NCBI GenBank assembly: GCA_035534455.1
Contig: DATLRV010000002.1
Location: 31,467-95,466 of the forward strand
From: JAJYVT01 sp035534455
GTDB lineage: Bacteria; Actinomycetota; Acidimicrobiia; Acidimicrobiales; RAAP-2
Direction: 5' to 3'
Length of the DNA stretch: 64,000 nt
Of the stretch, positions 50,627-57,914 are shown in pieces. The position numbers and the translations under genes were made by a program. The notes under the pieces were generated by a model. The model saw only the letters and a list, made by a program, of their open reading frames with translations. It made no database searches and was not told the origin of the DNA. Position 1 is the stretch's first letter, and the number at the start of each line of letters is the position of its first letter.

Positions 50627-52048
50627 GTGCAGTCGCCTGTGCCCGAGCGCTTCCGACCGCTCGTCGAGGCCACGCGGGCCCTTGCAGAGCTGTTCCGCCG
50701 TGACGGCCACCGGATCTACCTCGTCGGAGGGTCGGTGCGCGACGCGCTGGTGGAGCGGCCGGCCGCGGCGTCCCCCGACGCCGCGCCGCACGACGTTGCG
50801 GGCGACTACGACCTCACGACCGACGCGCGCCCGGACGACATCGAGCGGATCGTCCGGGGCTGGGCCGACGCCGTGTGGACCCAGGGCAAGCGCTTCGGGA
50901 CCATCGGGCTGCGTGCGGGCGGCAGGACCTACGAGATCACGACGCACCGTGCCGAGGCCTACCGGGCCGATTCCCGCAAGCCCGACGTCACCTTCGGCGA
51001 CGACGTCGAGACCGATCTCTCCCGGCGGGACTTCACCGTGAACGCCATGGCGCTCGAGGTCCCCGACCTTCGTCTCGTCGACCCGTTCGACGGTCTCGCG
51101 GACCTCATGGCACACCGACTTCGGACTCCCCTCGACCCCGAGGTCTCCTTCGAGGACGATCCGCTGCGCATGCTGCGCGCGGCCCGGTTCGCCGCCGCGT
51201 TCGGCCTGGTGCCCGGGCCCTCGCTCGTCGACGCGGTGCGCAAAGGCCACCACCGACTGGCCATCGTCTCCGCGGAGCGCGTCAGGGACGAGCTCGACAA
51301 GATCGTGGTGCTCCCCGCCCCCGGCCCGTCGCGTGCCCTGCGGTTCGCGGTCGAGACGGGTCTCGCCGACGAGTTCCTCCCCGAGCTGCCGGCCCTGCGC
51401 CTCGCGCAGGACCCTGTCCACCGCCACAAGGACGTGCTCGCCCACACCCTGGCGGTCGTCGACAAGACGTCTGCGGACAAGCTGCTACGGCTGGCCGCCC
51501 TGTTCCACGACGTGGGGAAACCCAAGACCCGGCGGTTCGGTCCCGAGGGGGTCACGTTCCACCACCACGACGAGGTGGGCGCGCGGATGACCCGTGACCG
51601 GATGGAAGCCCTCCGCTACTCGAGGGAGGAGACCGATGTCGTCGTGGAGCTCGTGCGGCTGCACCTGCGCTTCCACACCTACCGGCTCGGGTGGAGCGAC
51701 CACGCGGTGCGCCGGTACGTCCGTGACGCGGGGCCGCTGCTCGGGCGGCTCAACGAGCTGACGCGCTCGGACTGCACCACGCGCAACGCGGCGAAGGCCC
51801 GGGCACTCGGACGGCGCATGGACGAGCTCGAGCGCAGGATCGCCGAGGTGCGGGAGCAGGAGGAGCTGGATGCGATCCGCCCCGACCTGAACGGAACACA
51901 GGTGATGGCCCGCCTCGGGGTCCCGCCGGGGCGGGCGGTGGGCGAAGCGCTCGCATTCCTGCTCGAGCTCAGGCTCGCCGAGGGCCCGCTGGGCGAGGAC
52001 GAGGCGGGCCGGCGGCTGGAGGAGTGGTGGGCGGCGCGGAAGGGCTGA
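50627..52048 (+). CDS. CCA tRNA nucleotidyltransferase
   Basis: A 473-residue class II nucleotidyltransferase that adds or repairs the CCA end of tRNAs. LVGGSVRDALVERP and the metal-binding DYDLTTDARP are followed by RRDFTVNAMALE and the AARFAAAFGL neck; an HD domain holds ALFHDVGKPKTRRF. GTG 50627 is chosen because homology starts just after it; the frame is open far upstream only as an antisense shadow of the DUF6049 gene. The ribosome site is weak, so a leaderless transcript is possible. Confidence 0.93.
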   Translation: MQSPVPERFRPLVEATRALAELFRRDGHRIYLVGGSVRDALVERPAAASPDAAPHDVAGDYDLTTDARPDDIERIVRGWADAVWTQGKRFGTIGLRAGGRTYEITTHRAEAYRADSRKPDVTFGDDVETDLSRRDFTVNAMALEVPDLRLVDPFDGLADLMAHRLRTPLDPEVSFEDDPLRMLRAARFAAAFGLVPGPSLVDAVRKGHHRLAIVSAERVRDELDKIVVLPAPGPSRALRFAVETGLADEFLPELPALRLAQDPVHRHKDVLAHTLAVVDKTSADKLLRLAALFHDVGKPKTRRFGPEGVTFHHHDEVGARMTRDRMEALRYSREETDVVVELVRLHLRFHTYRLGWSDHAVRRYVRDAGPLLGRLNELTRSDCTTRNAAKARALGRRMDELERRIAEVREQEELDAIRPDLNGTQVMARLGVPPGRAVGEALAFLLELRLAEGPLGEDEAGRRLEEWWAARKG

Positions 52049-52062
52049 CGGCGCGCCGCAGG

Positions 52063-52118
52063 CCTCAGTTCGCCGACCTCAGTCCGCCGACCTCAGTCCG
52101 CAGGCCTCAGTCCGCAGG
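52063..52118. repeat. 14-bp tandem repeat, four copies
   Basis: Units at 52063, 52077, 52091 and 52105 of cctcagtccgcagg type, the first two ending in ccga. The array lies between the convergent CCA-transferase and ino1 genes, and its last copy contains the ino1 stop codon and encodes its last residues. Confidence 0.85.
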
Positions 52119-53204
52119 CCAGCGCGGACCCGGGTCGCCGGCGGCGAACGACTCGATCATGTCGTGGGCGACGTCGTCGTGGTACTGCACCGGCGGCGAC
52201 TTCATGAAGTACGCGGACGGCCCCACGAGCGGCCCCCCGACGCCCCGGTCGAGTGCGAGCTTGGCGCAGCGTACGGCGTCGATGATCACGCCGGCGGAGT
52301 TCGGGGAGTCCCACACCTCGAGCTTGAGCTCGACGTTCAGAGGCACGTCGCCGAAATTCCGCCCCTCCATGCGGATGTAGGCCCACTTCCGGTCGGCGAG
52401 CCACGGCACGTGGTCGGACGGCCCGATGTGGATGTCGTCCGCGGGCAGCACGGTGTGCTCGATCTGGCTCGTCACCGCCTGGGTCTTGGACACCTTCTTC
52501 GACTCGAGGCGGTCGCGCTCGAGCATGTTGCGGAAGTCCATGTTGCCGCCGACGTTCAGCTGGTAGGTCCGGTCGAGCGCGAGCCCGCGGTCCTCGAAGA
52601 GCCGGGTGAGCACCCGGTGGACGATCGTCGATCCCACCTGGCTCTTGATGTCGTCACCGATGATCGGGACGCCGGCGTCGGCGAACCTGCGCGCCCAGAC
52701 GGGGTCCGAGGCGATGAAGACGGGGATCGCGTTCACGAAGGCCACCTTCGCCTCGAGGCACGCCTCGGCGTAGTAGCGCTGCGCCTCCTCCGACCCCACC
52801 GGAAGATACGCGACAAGGACGTCGGCCTTCGAGTCACGCAGGACTCCCGCGACGTCGACGGGGGCGGCGGGTGACTCCTCGACGACCTCGCGGTAGTAGC
52901 GGCCGATGCCGTCGAGCGTCGGTCCGCGCTGGACGGTCACCCCGAGATCGCCGACCTCCGCGAAGCGGATCGTGTTGTTCTGGCCCGCGAAGATCGCCTT
53001 GCCGAGGTCGGCACCGACCTTGGTGGCGTCGACGTCGAAGGCGGCGACGGGCACGAGATCGCGCACGTGGTAGCCACCGAGCACGACGTGCATGAGGCCC
53101 GGGACGAGGTCGTCGTCCGCCGCGGCCCGGTAGTACGAGATGCCCTGCAGGAGCGAGCTGGCGCAGTTCCCCACGCCGGCGATCGCGACTCGGATGCTGC
53201 TCAT
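52107..53204 (-). CDS. ino1: myo-inositol-1-phosphate synthase
   Basis: A 365-residue NAD-dependent enzyme that cyclises glucose 6-phosphate to inositol 1-phosphate, the first step to phosphatidylinositol and mycothiol in actinobacteria. The NAD motif is VAIAGVGNCASSLLQG, and VAYLPVGSEEAQRYYAE, GDDIKSQVGSTIVHR and LNVGGNMDFRNM are the conserved active-site segments. Length matches the short actinobacterial form. ATG 53204 has an AAGGAGA site. The PadR gene 49 bp upstream reads the same way, as in mycobacteria, and may control it. Confidence 0.96.
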   Translation of the reverse strand: MSSIRVAIAGVGNCASSLLQGISYYRAAADDDLVPGLMHVVLGGYHVRDLVPVAAFDVDATKVGADLGKAIFAGQNNTIRFAEVGDLGVTVQRGPTLDGIGRYYREVVEESPAAPVDVAGVLRDSKADVLVAYLPVGSEEAQRYYAEACLEAKVAFVNAIPVFIASDPVWARRFADAGVPIIGDDIKSQVGSTIVHRVLTRLFEDRGLALDRTYQLNVGGNMDFRNMLERDRLESKKVSKTQAVTSQIEHTVLPADDIHIGPSDHVPWLADRKWAYIRMEGRNFGDVPLNVELKLEVWDSPNSAGVIIDAVRCAKLALDRGVGGPLVGPSAYFMKSPPVQYHDDVAHDMIESFAAGDPGPRWPAD

Positions 53205-53253
53205 CGGTGGTCTCCTTGTGTGCTCAGGTCCCCGCGGGTCGTGGGGTGGCGGG

Positions 53254-53898
53254 TCATCCGGCGACCCGCTCGGTGGGTTGGCCGGTAGGACCGGCCGGCT
53301 GCTCCTCGGCGTCGACGAGGCGGTCGAGCCATCGGATGTCGTGCTCGAGCGCGTCGGCCGTGTGCTCGACGACCGAGCGCGCGTAGACGTCGAGCACACG
53401 GCCGCCATCGGCCCGGCGCACCTCCGCCAGCCGTTCCGCGAGCTGTGCCCGCCGCCGCTGGAGCAGGGCCAGGCGGGCCGGGGCGGGCAGGTGCCCCGCG
53501 AACGCGAGGCGGAGCCCGAAGCTCCGCGGGTCGTCGGCCGCGGCCGAACCCGAGAGGAGGTCCGTGAACGTCGTGCGCCCCACGTCGGTGATGCGGTACA
53601 CCTTGCGCGACCGTCGCCCACGTGGTCGCCGGGCCGTGCGGCGCCTCGCACGCAGCACGGCGAGCTCCCCGCTCAGCGATCCCGTCGGTGGCACCGGCTC
53701 GGTGGGCGGCTCGACGGGGAGGGGCCCCTCGGTCGCCTCGACCGCACCGGCGGCCTCGAGACGGGCGAGCGCCGGGTAGAGCGAGCCGAACGAGACGTTC
53801 GCGAGGAGCCCGAGCCCCTCGCGCAGCTGCCGGCGGATCTCGTAGCCGTGGAGCTCGCCCCGCTCCTCCAGGAGCCCGAGGATCGCCAGGTCCAACAT
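53254..53898 (-). CDS. PadR-family transcriptional regulator
   Basis: A 214-residue protein. The winged helix begins at MLDLAILGLLEERGELHGYE and continues through LLANVSFGSLYPALARLEAAG; a ~45-residue Pro/Arg-rich insert precedes RKVYRITDVGR, and the C-terminal half is a helical dimerisation arm. ATG 53898 is at the true start of the domain; upstream codons are promoter DNA. A 19-bp palindrome lies 12 bp before the start. Placement beside ino1 suggests it regulates inositol synthesis and itself. Confidence 0.9.
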   Translation of the reverse strand: MLDLAILGLLEERGELHGYEIRRQLREGLGLLANVSFGSLYPALARLEAAGAVEATEGPLPVEPPTEPVPPTGSLSGELAVLRARRRTARRPRGRRSRKVYRITDVGRTTFTDLLSGSAAADDPRSFGLRLAFAGHLPAPARLALLQRRRAQLAERLAEVRRADGGRVLDVYARSVVEHTADALEHDIRWLDRLVDAEEQPAGPTGQPTERVAG

Positions 53899-53909
53899 AC
53901 CGGCTCGTA

Positions 53910-53928
53910 CTATATCGGACCGATATAG
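53910..53928. promoter_or_regulatory. candidate PadR operator
   Basis: ctatatcggaccgatatag is a perfect odd-length palindrome (9-bp arms around one base), AT-rich within a GC-rich genome and placed just upstream of the padR start. It may overlap the -10 of this gene; the opposite-strand DUF5318 gene starts 75 bp away and could share the site. Confidence 0.65.
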
Positions 53929-54002
53929 CGGCACGCGCAAGCGCGCTCGAGGCACGGGGGAGGTCCGGCGGTAAGGGGGGAGCCCGGCGGTAGCCTCACG
54001 CC

Positions 54003-54437
54003 GTGACCTTCCGGTCGGGTCCAGGGGCCCCGCGGCGTGTCGAGGAGCCGCTGCACGACGCCCGGGTGGAGTACCGCCTCGCGCGCGACGCGGTGGTGCG
54101 CGAGGTGCGCCGCGGACGGGTCGGCGCCGTCGACGTCTGCGACGCGCACCCCGAGCTTCTTCGCGCGGCGCGAAACGTCGGCCGCCCCCTCGGAGACGAC
54201 TGCCCGATCTGCGGGGAGGAGCAGATGGTGCAGGTGACCTACGTGTTCGGCGCGGGACTTCCGCCCGGCGGAAGGTGTCCCGGCACGGCCACCGAGCTCG
54301 ACCGGCTCCGCCGGCGCAGCCAGCCGGTCCTCTGTTACGACGTCGAAGTGTGTCCTGGGTGCGCGTGGCACCACCTGCGTCGCAAGTACCCCGCAGGTGG
54401 ACGCGGAGCCCGCGCGGGGGGTACGGGCAAGAGGTAG
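54003..54437 (+). CDS. DUF5318-family zinc-ribbon-like protein
   Basis: A 144-residue protein. The middle has CPICGEEQMVQVTYVFG and the end CYDVEVCPGCAWHHLRRKY, giving two Cys-x2-Cys pairs that suggest a zinc ribbon. The family (DUF5318) is actinobacterial, and its mycobacterial member sits near the padR-ino1 pair. GTG 54003 is the likely start. The last 15 residues are a basic Gly/Arg tail. Function unknown. Confidence 0.82.
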   Translation: MTFRSGPGAPRRVEEPLHDARVEYRLARDAVVREVRRGRVGAVDVCDAHPELLRAARNVGRPLGDDCPICGEEQMVQVTYVFGAGLPPGGRCPGTATELDRLRRRSQPVLCYDVEVCPGCAWHHLRRKYPAGGRGARAGGTGKR

Positions 54438-54587
54438 GCGGGACACAGGGGTATTAGGGTCGTGACGGCGGGGCCGCACAGTCGGCGGCACCCGGACCGC
54501 GGCACCCGGACCGCGGCACCCGCGCGGCATCCGAACGCGACACCCACGACGGCTACCCGACGTCCCGATATCCAAGAAGGAGGGCAT

Positions 54588-55472
54588 GTGCTCCACAGCC
54601 CTACCGCCATTCGCCCCGGCCAGCCACGCGGGCCGGTCACGGTCCCGATGCTGAGGGCGCGCAAGCGCCGGGCGGGCGCCCAACCCGTGGTGATGCTCAC
54701 CGCCTACGACGAGCCCGGCGCGCGGATCGCCGACGCCGGCGGGGTCGACATGATCCTCGTCGGGGACTCCGTCGCCAACAACGTCCTCGGCTATCCCGAC
54801 ACCCTGCACGTCACGATCGACGACATGGTGCGGCACACGGCCGCGGTCGCCCGGGCGCGCCCCGCAGCGCTCGTGCTCGGCGACCTGCCGTGGATGAGCT
54901 ACCACCTGTCGGTGGCCGACGGCGTCGCCAACGCGGCGTCGCTCGTGCGCGCCGGCGCCGGTGCCGTGAAGCTGGAGGGCGGTCTTGCCCGCGTGCCGGT
55001 CGTGGAGGCGATCGTGCGCGCGGAGATCCCGGTGGTGGGCCACCTCGGGCTCACGCCCCAGTCGGTCCTGCCGATGGGGGGCTACCGCGTGCAGGCGCGC
55101 GACGCCGAGGCCGCGCGCGCGCTCCTCGACGCCGCCCACGCCCTGTGCGATGCGGGGTGCTTCGCCCTCGTGCTCGAAGGGGTCCCCGACGTCGTGGCGG
55201 CACGGGTCACCGAGGAGCTCCCCATCCCCACGATCGGGATCGGCGCGGGACCGCACTGCGACGGGCAGGTCCTCGTGTTCCACGACCTCCTCGGGCTCGG
55301 CGCGGGGCCGGTGCCCAAGTTCGTGCGTCAGTACGCTCACCTGGCGGACGTCGCCACCGAGGCGGTCGCCGCGTACGCCGCCGACGTGCGGGCCGGGGCC
55401 TTCCCGGGCGACGCCGAGAGCTACCACGGCTCCGAGGAGCTGGACCGCAGCCTCGGAGCCGCCGGGGTCTGA
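54588..55472 (+). CDS. panB: 3-methyl-2-oxobutanoate hydroxymethyltransferase
   Basis: A 294-residue enzyme that makes ketopantoate from 2-oxoisovalerate and methylene-tetrahydrofolate for pantothenate and CoA. MLTAYDEPGARIADAGGVD, LVGDSVANNVLGYPDT with the Mg-binding aspartate, GAVKLEGG, GHLGLTPQSV and IGIGAGPHCDGQVLVFHDLLG are all present. GTG 54588 has an AAGAAGGAGG site. The frame is open further upstream (to 54462) without similarity. It stands apart from other pan genes here. Confidence 0.96.
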   Translation: MLHSPTAIRPGQPRGPVTVPMLRARKRRAGAQPVVMLTAYDEPGARIADAGGVDMILVGDSVANNVLGYPDTLHVTIDDMVRHTAAVARARPAALVLGDLPWMSYHLSVADGVANAASLVRAGAGAVKLEGGLARVPVVEAIVRAEIPVVGHLGLTPQSVLPMGGYRVQARDAEAARALLDAAHALCDAGCFALVLEGVPDVVAARVTEELPIPTIGIGAGPHCDGQVLVFHDLLGLGAGPVPKFVRQYAHLADVATEAVAAYAADVRAGAFPGDAESYHGSEELDRSLGAAGV

Positions 55473-55626
55473 CGGAACCGGCGGCTCCGTCCCGTCCGGG
55501 CGTCGGCTACGCTGTCCGACGGCCTCGAACCGGCGGGTACGCCGGAGGCCGAGTCAGACAAGCCCTGCCCCGGGCCACCGGGGCCCGGGTGCACAGGCAC
55601 CCGGTCCGGAGGGAGGTGAGCCGCAG

Positions 55627-56160
55627 ATGCGGCCGTACGAAGTCATGGTCATCTTCGACGTCGGCGCCGAGCCGCCGGCGATCCAAGCGGTCGTCGACCG
55701 CCTCCTCGAGACCATCCGCGGCAACGACGGTGCCCCTGGCCACGTCGACCGGTGGGGTCGTCGCCCCTTCGCCTACGAGGTGAAGCACCGTCGCGAGGGC
55801 TACTACGTGCTCGTGGAGCTCTCCGGCGAGCCACGGACGGTGGCGGAGATCGACCGCCTCCTCACGCTCGCCGACGAGGTGCTGCGCTTCAAGGTCATCC
55901 GCCTCCCCGACAAGGTCGCCGCGCGCCTCGCAGCCGGCGGGAGCCCGTCACGCGGCGGCCCGCGGGGCCCCGCCCGCGGCCACGGCGGGCGTGGCCCGCG
56001 GGCCGACGGCACCGGCCGCGCCCCCGACGCCGGGCGCGCAGCCACCGGCGAAGATGAGGGGCCGGACGCCGCGGCCCGGGGCGGTGCCGAGGGCGCCGCG
56101 CCGGAAGAGGGGGCGACGCCAGGGGCTGCCGCCGACGCGGCCGCGCCCGCGGCGGGCTGA
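55627..56160 (+). CDS. rpsF: 30S ribosomal protein S6 with long C-terminal tail
   Basis: A 177-residue S6. The S6 fold covers residues 1-~96 (RPYEVMVIFDVGAEPPAIQ, WGRRPFAYEVKHRREGYY, EVLRFKVIRLPDKVAARL). The remaining ~80 residues are a Gly/Arg then Ala/Glu-rich extension absent from standard S6. ATG 55627 has a GGAGGTGA site. It leads the rpsF-ssb-rpsR-rplI unit; S6 and S18 bind each other in the 30S platform. Confidence 0.95.
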   Translation: MRPYEVMVIFDVGAEPPAIQAVVDRLLETIRGNDGAPGHVDRWGRRPFAYEVKHRREGYYVLVELSGEPRTVAEIDRLLTLADEVLRFKVIRLPDKVAARLAAGGSPSRGGPRGPARGHGGRGPRADGTGRAPDAGRAATGEDEGPDAAARGGAEGAAPEEGATPGAAADAAAPAAG

Positions 56161-56209
56161 CCTCCCGGTTGCGCGGCGACAGGCGTCGAAGAGGAACGAG
56201 GAGGACATC

Positions 56210-56674
56210 ATGCCGGACAACAGCGTGACGCTCGTGGGCAACGTGACGAGAGACCCCGAGTTGCGCTTCACGAACACGGGCCAGCCCACCGCGTCGTTCG
56301 GGCTGGCGGTGAACCGGCGCTGGCAGAATCGCCAGACCCAGGAGTGGGAGGAGCAGACGAGCTTCTTCGACATCGTGTGCTGGCGGGAGATGGCCGAGAA
56401 CGTGAGCGAGAGCCTCACCCGGGGCGCGCGGGTGGTGGTGTGCGGCCGCCTCGAGCAGCGCAGCTGGGAGACGCCCGACGGCGACCGGCGCTCGAAGGTG
56501 GAGGTCGTCGCGGACGAGATCGGACCGTCGCTGCGGTGGGCGACCGCACAGGTGACGAAGAACGAGCGTCGGGGGCCGTCCGACGGGGGCCCGCGCGGCG
56601 GGGGCAACCGGCCAGCGCCCCAGCCCCGACAGAACGAGACGCCCGGCTACGGCTACGACGAGGAGCCCTTCTGA
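56210..56674 (+). CDS. ssb: single-stranded DNA-binding protein
   Basis: A 154-residue SSB. The OB fold covers residues 1-~110 (NSVTLVGNVTRDPELRFTN, FDIVCWREMAENV, GARVVVCGRLEQRSWE), followed by a short Gly/Pro/Gln linker and the acidic interaction tip DEEPF, which recruits replication proteins. ATG 56210 has a GAGGAGG site. Its stop overlaps the rpsR start by one base (TGATG). Confidence 0.97.
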   Translation: MPDNSVTLVGNVTRDPELRFTNTGQPTASFGLAVNRRWQNRQTQEWEEQTSFFDIVCWREMAENVSESLTRGARVVVCGRLEQRSWETPDGDRRSKVEVVADEIGPSLRWATAQVTKNERRGPSDGGPRGGGNRPAPQPRQNETPGYGYDEEPF

Positions 56675-57234
56675 TGGCACGAAGCAACTACCGCGGCGGC
56701 ACGTCCCGCCGCACCCCCAAGGACCTCAACCGCAGGATCAAGAAGAAGCCGTGCGCGCTGTGCCGCGACGGCGTCGAGTGGGTGGACTACAAGGACGTGC
56801 CGCTCCTGCGGAAGTTCATGAGCGACCGCGGCAAGATCCGTTCGCGACGCGTCACGGGGAACTGCGCGCAGCACCAGCGCGACGTGGCCGAGGCCATCAA
56901 GAACGCGCGTGAGCTCGTGCTGCTTCCCTACACCCAGCGGACCGTGACCGAGCGCCCGGGCGGGCGTGGCGGCCGGGGCGACCGCGGCGACCGCGGCGAC
57001 CGCGGCGACCGTGGGGACCGTGGGGACCGAGGCGACCGCGGCGACCGCGGCGACCGGGGCGAGCGCGGTGCGAGCGTTACGGGCGCCGGCGGGGACGCGG
57101 CCGTCAGCGGCGACGCGGCACCCGCACGCGCGGAGGCGGCCGAGCCGGACGAGGCAGCCGGAGCGTTCGACGGTGGAGGCCCCGATGCCGAGGCATCCGA
57201 CGCGGGCGAAGGTGCCGGGGGAGGCGGGCACTGA
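56674..57234 (+). CDS. rpsR: 30S ribosomal protein S18 with GDR-repeat extension
   Basis: A 186-residue S18, more than twice the usual ~80. Residues 1-~88 are the S18 core with the zinc-type cysteines (KKPCALCRDGVEWVDYKD, VTGNCAQHQRDVAEAIKNAR). Then nine perfect Gly-Asp-Arg repeats follow, and an acidic Ala/Glu/Gly tail to the end. The four-Cys/His form is the zinc-containing paralogue type. It shares TGATG junctions with ssb and rplI. Confidence 0.94.
   Translation: MARSNYRGGTSRRTPKDLNRRIKKKPCALCRDGVEWVDYKDVPLLRKFMSDRGKIRSRRVTGNCAQHQRDVAEAIKNARELVLLPYTQRTVTERPGGRGGRGDRGDRGDRGDRGDRGDRGDRGDRGDRGERGASVTGAGGDAAVSGDAAPARAEAAEPDEAAGAFDGGGPDAEASDAGEGAGGGGH
56977..57057 (+). repeat. nine 9-bp units encoding (Gly-Asp-Arg)9
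   Basis: Nine tandem copies of ggcgaccgc with only synonymous third-base changes lie in frame inside rpsR. Such a repeat can gain or lose units by slippage without frameshift. Confidence 0.9.
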
Positions 57235-57683
57235 TGAAGGTCCTTCTTCGCAGCGACGTCGACGGCATCGGCCGCCGCGGGGACGTCGTCGACGTGGCCG
57301 ACGGCTATGCCAGGAACTTCCTGATCCCCGGCGGGCTCGGGCTCGCCGCCACCGAGGGCATCGCGGCGCAGGCGGCCTCGATGCGACGCTCCCGCGACCT
57401 GCGCGATGCGAACGACCGCCAGGCGGCGGAGACGAAGGCCAAGGTGCTCGCCGGCGCGACGCTGCGGATCACCGCACGGGCCGGCGCGACCGGCCGGCTC
57501 TTCGGGTCGGTCGGGGTGACCGAGGTCGCCGAGGCCGCCCGTGACCAGAAGGGCGTCGAGATCGACCGCCACGCCTTCTCCCTCGCGGAGCCCATCAAGG
57601 CAACCGGCACCTACGAGGTGCCCGTCCGGCTGTTCGGCGACGTCGCCACGGCCGTGATGGTCGAGGTCGTCGCGGCCGACTGA
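57234..57683 (+). CDS. rplI: 50S ribosomal protein L9
   Basis: A 149-residue L9, normal length. The N-terminal RNA-binding domain KVLLRSDVDGIGRRGDVVDV and DGYARNFLIPGGLGLAAT is joined by a charged helix to the C-terminal domain (GRLFGSVGVTEVAEA, VPVRLFGDVATAVMVEVV). The ATG shares TGATG with rpsR. A strong hairpin follows the gene. Confidence 0.96.
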   Translation: MKVLLRSDVDGIGRRGDVVDVADGYARNFLIPGGLGLAATEGIAAQAASMRRSRDLRDANDRQAAETKAKVLAGATLRITARAGATGRLFGSVGVTEVAEAARDQKGVEIDRHAFSLAEPIKATGTYEVPVRLFGDVATAVMVEVVAAD

Positions 57684-57689
57684 CGATCG

Positions 57690-57716
57690 GCCGGCCCGGC
57701 GGAGGCACGGGCCGGC
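57690..57716 (+). terminator. probable terminator after rplI
   Basis: GCCGGCCCG (57690-57698) and CGGGCCGGC (57708-57716) form a perfect 9-bp GC stem with a 9-base loop, 7 bp after the rplI stop. No U-tract follows, as is common in GC-rich actinobacteria. Confidence 0.55.
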
Positions 57717-57790
57717 GGAGGCCCGGCCCGACCCGAGCGTCACAGCCTTATGTGCACCATGGCGACGTGCTCACGCGCCCCCACGCCCCC

Positions 57791-57842
57791 CGTCCACAGC
57801 CACCCGAAGTTGTCCACAGGTCTGTTCACAGGGTTGTCCAGG
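57791..57842. promoter_or_regulatory. DnaA-box array upstream of dnaB
   Basis: Four same-direction sites: CGTCCACAG (57791), TTGTCCACA (57810-57818, a perfect actinobacterial DnaA box), CTGTTCACA (57822) and TTGTCCAGG (57834). The last three start 12 bp apart. They lie 73-124 bp before the dnaB start codon. Confidence 0.6.
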
Positions 57843-57914
57843 GCGAGAGCGCCCGAAATCCCCAGGTTTCGGGACTACCCGTCCCCAGCCCTGTTCGCCC
57901 AAGGTAGGTAGGCC

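Noticed and set aside
56977..57057. CRISPR-like short repeats in rpsR
   Set aside because: The 9-bp units are contiguous with no spacers and encode Gly-Asp-Arg in frame.
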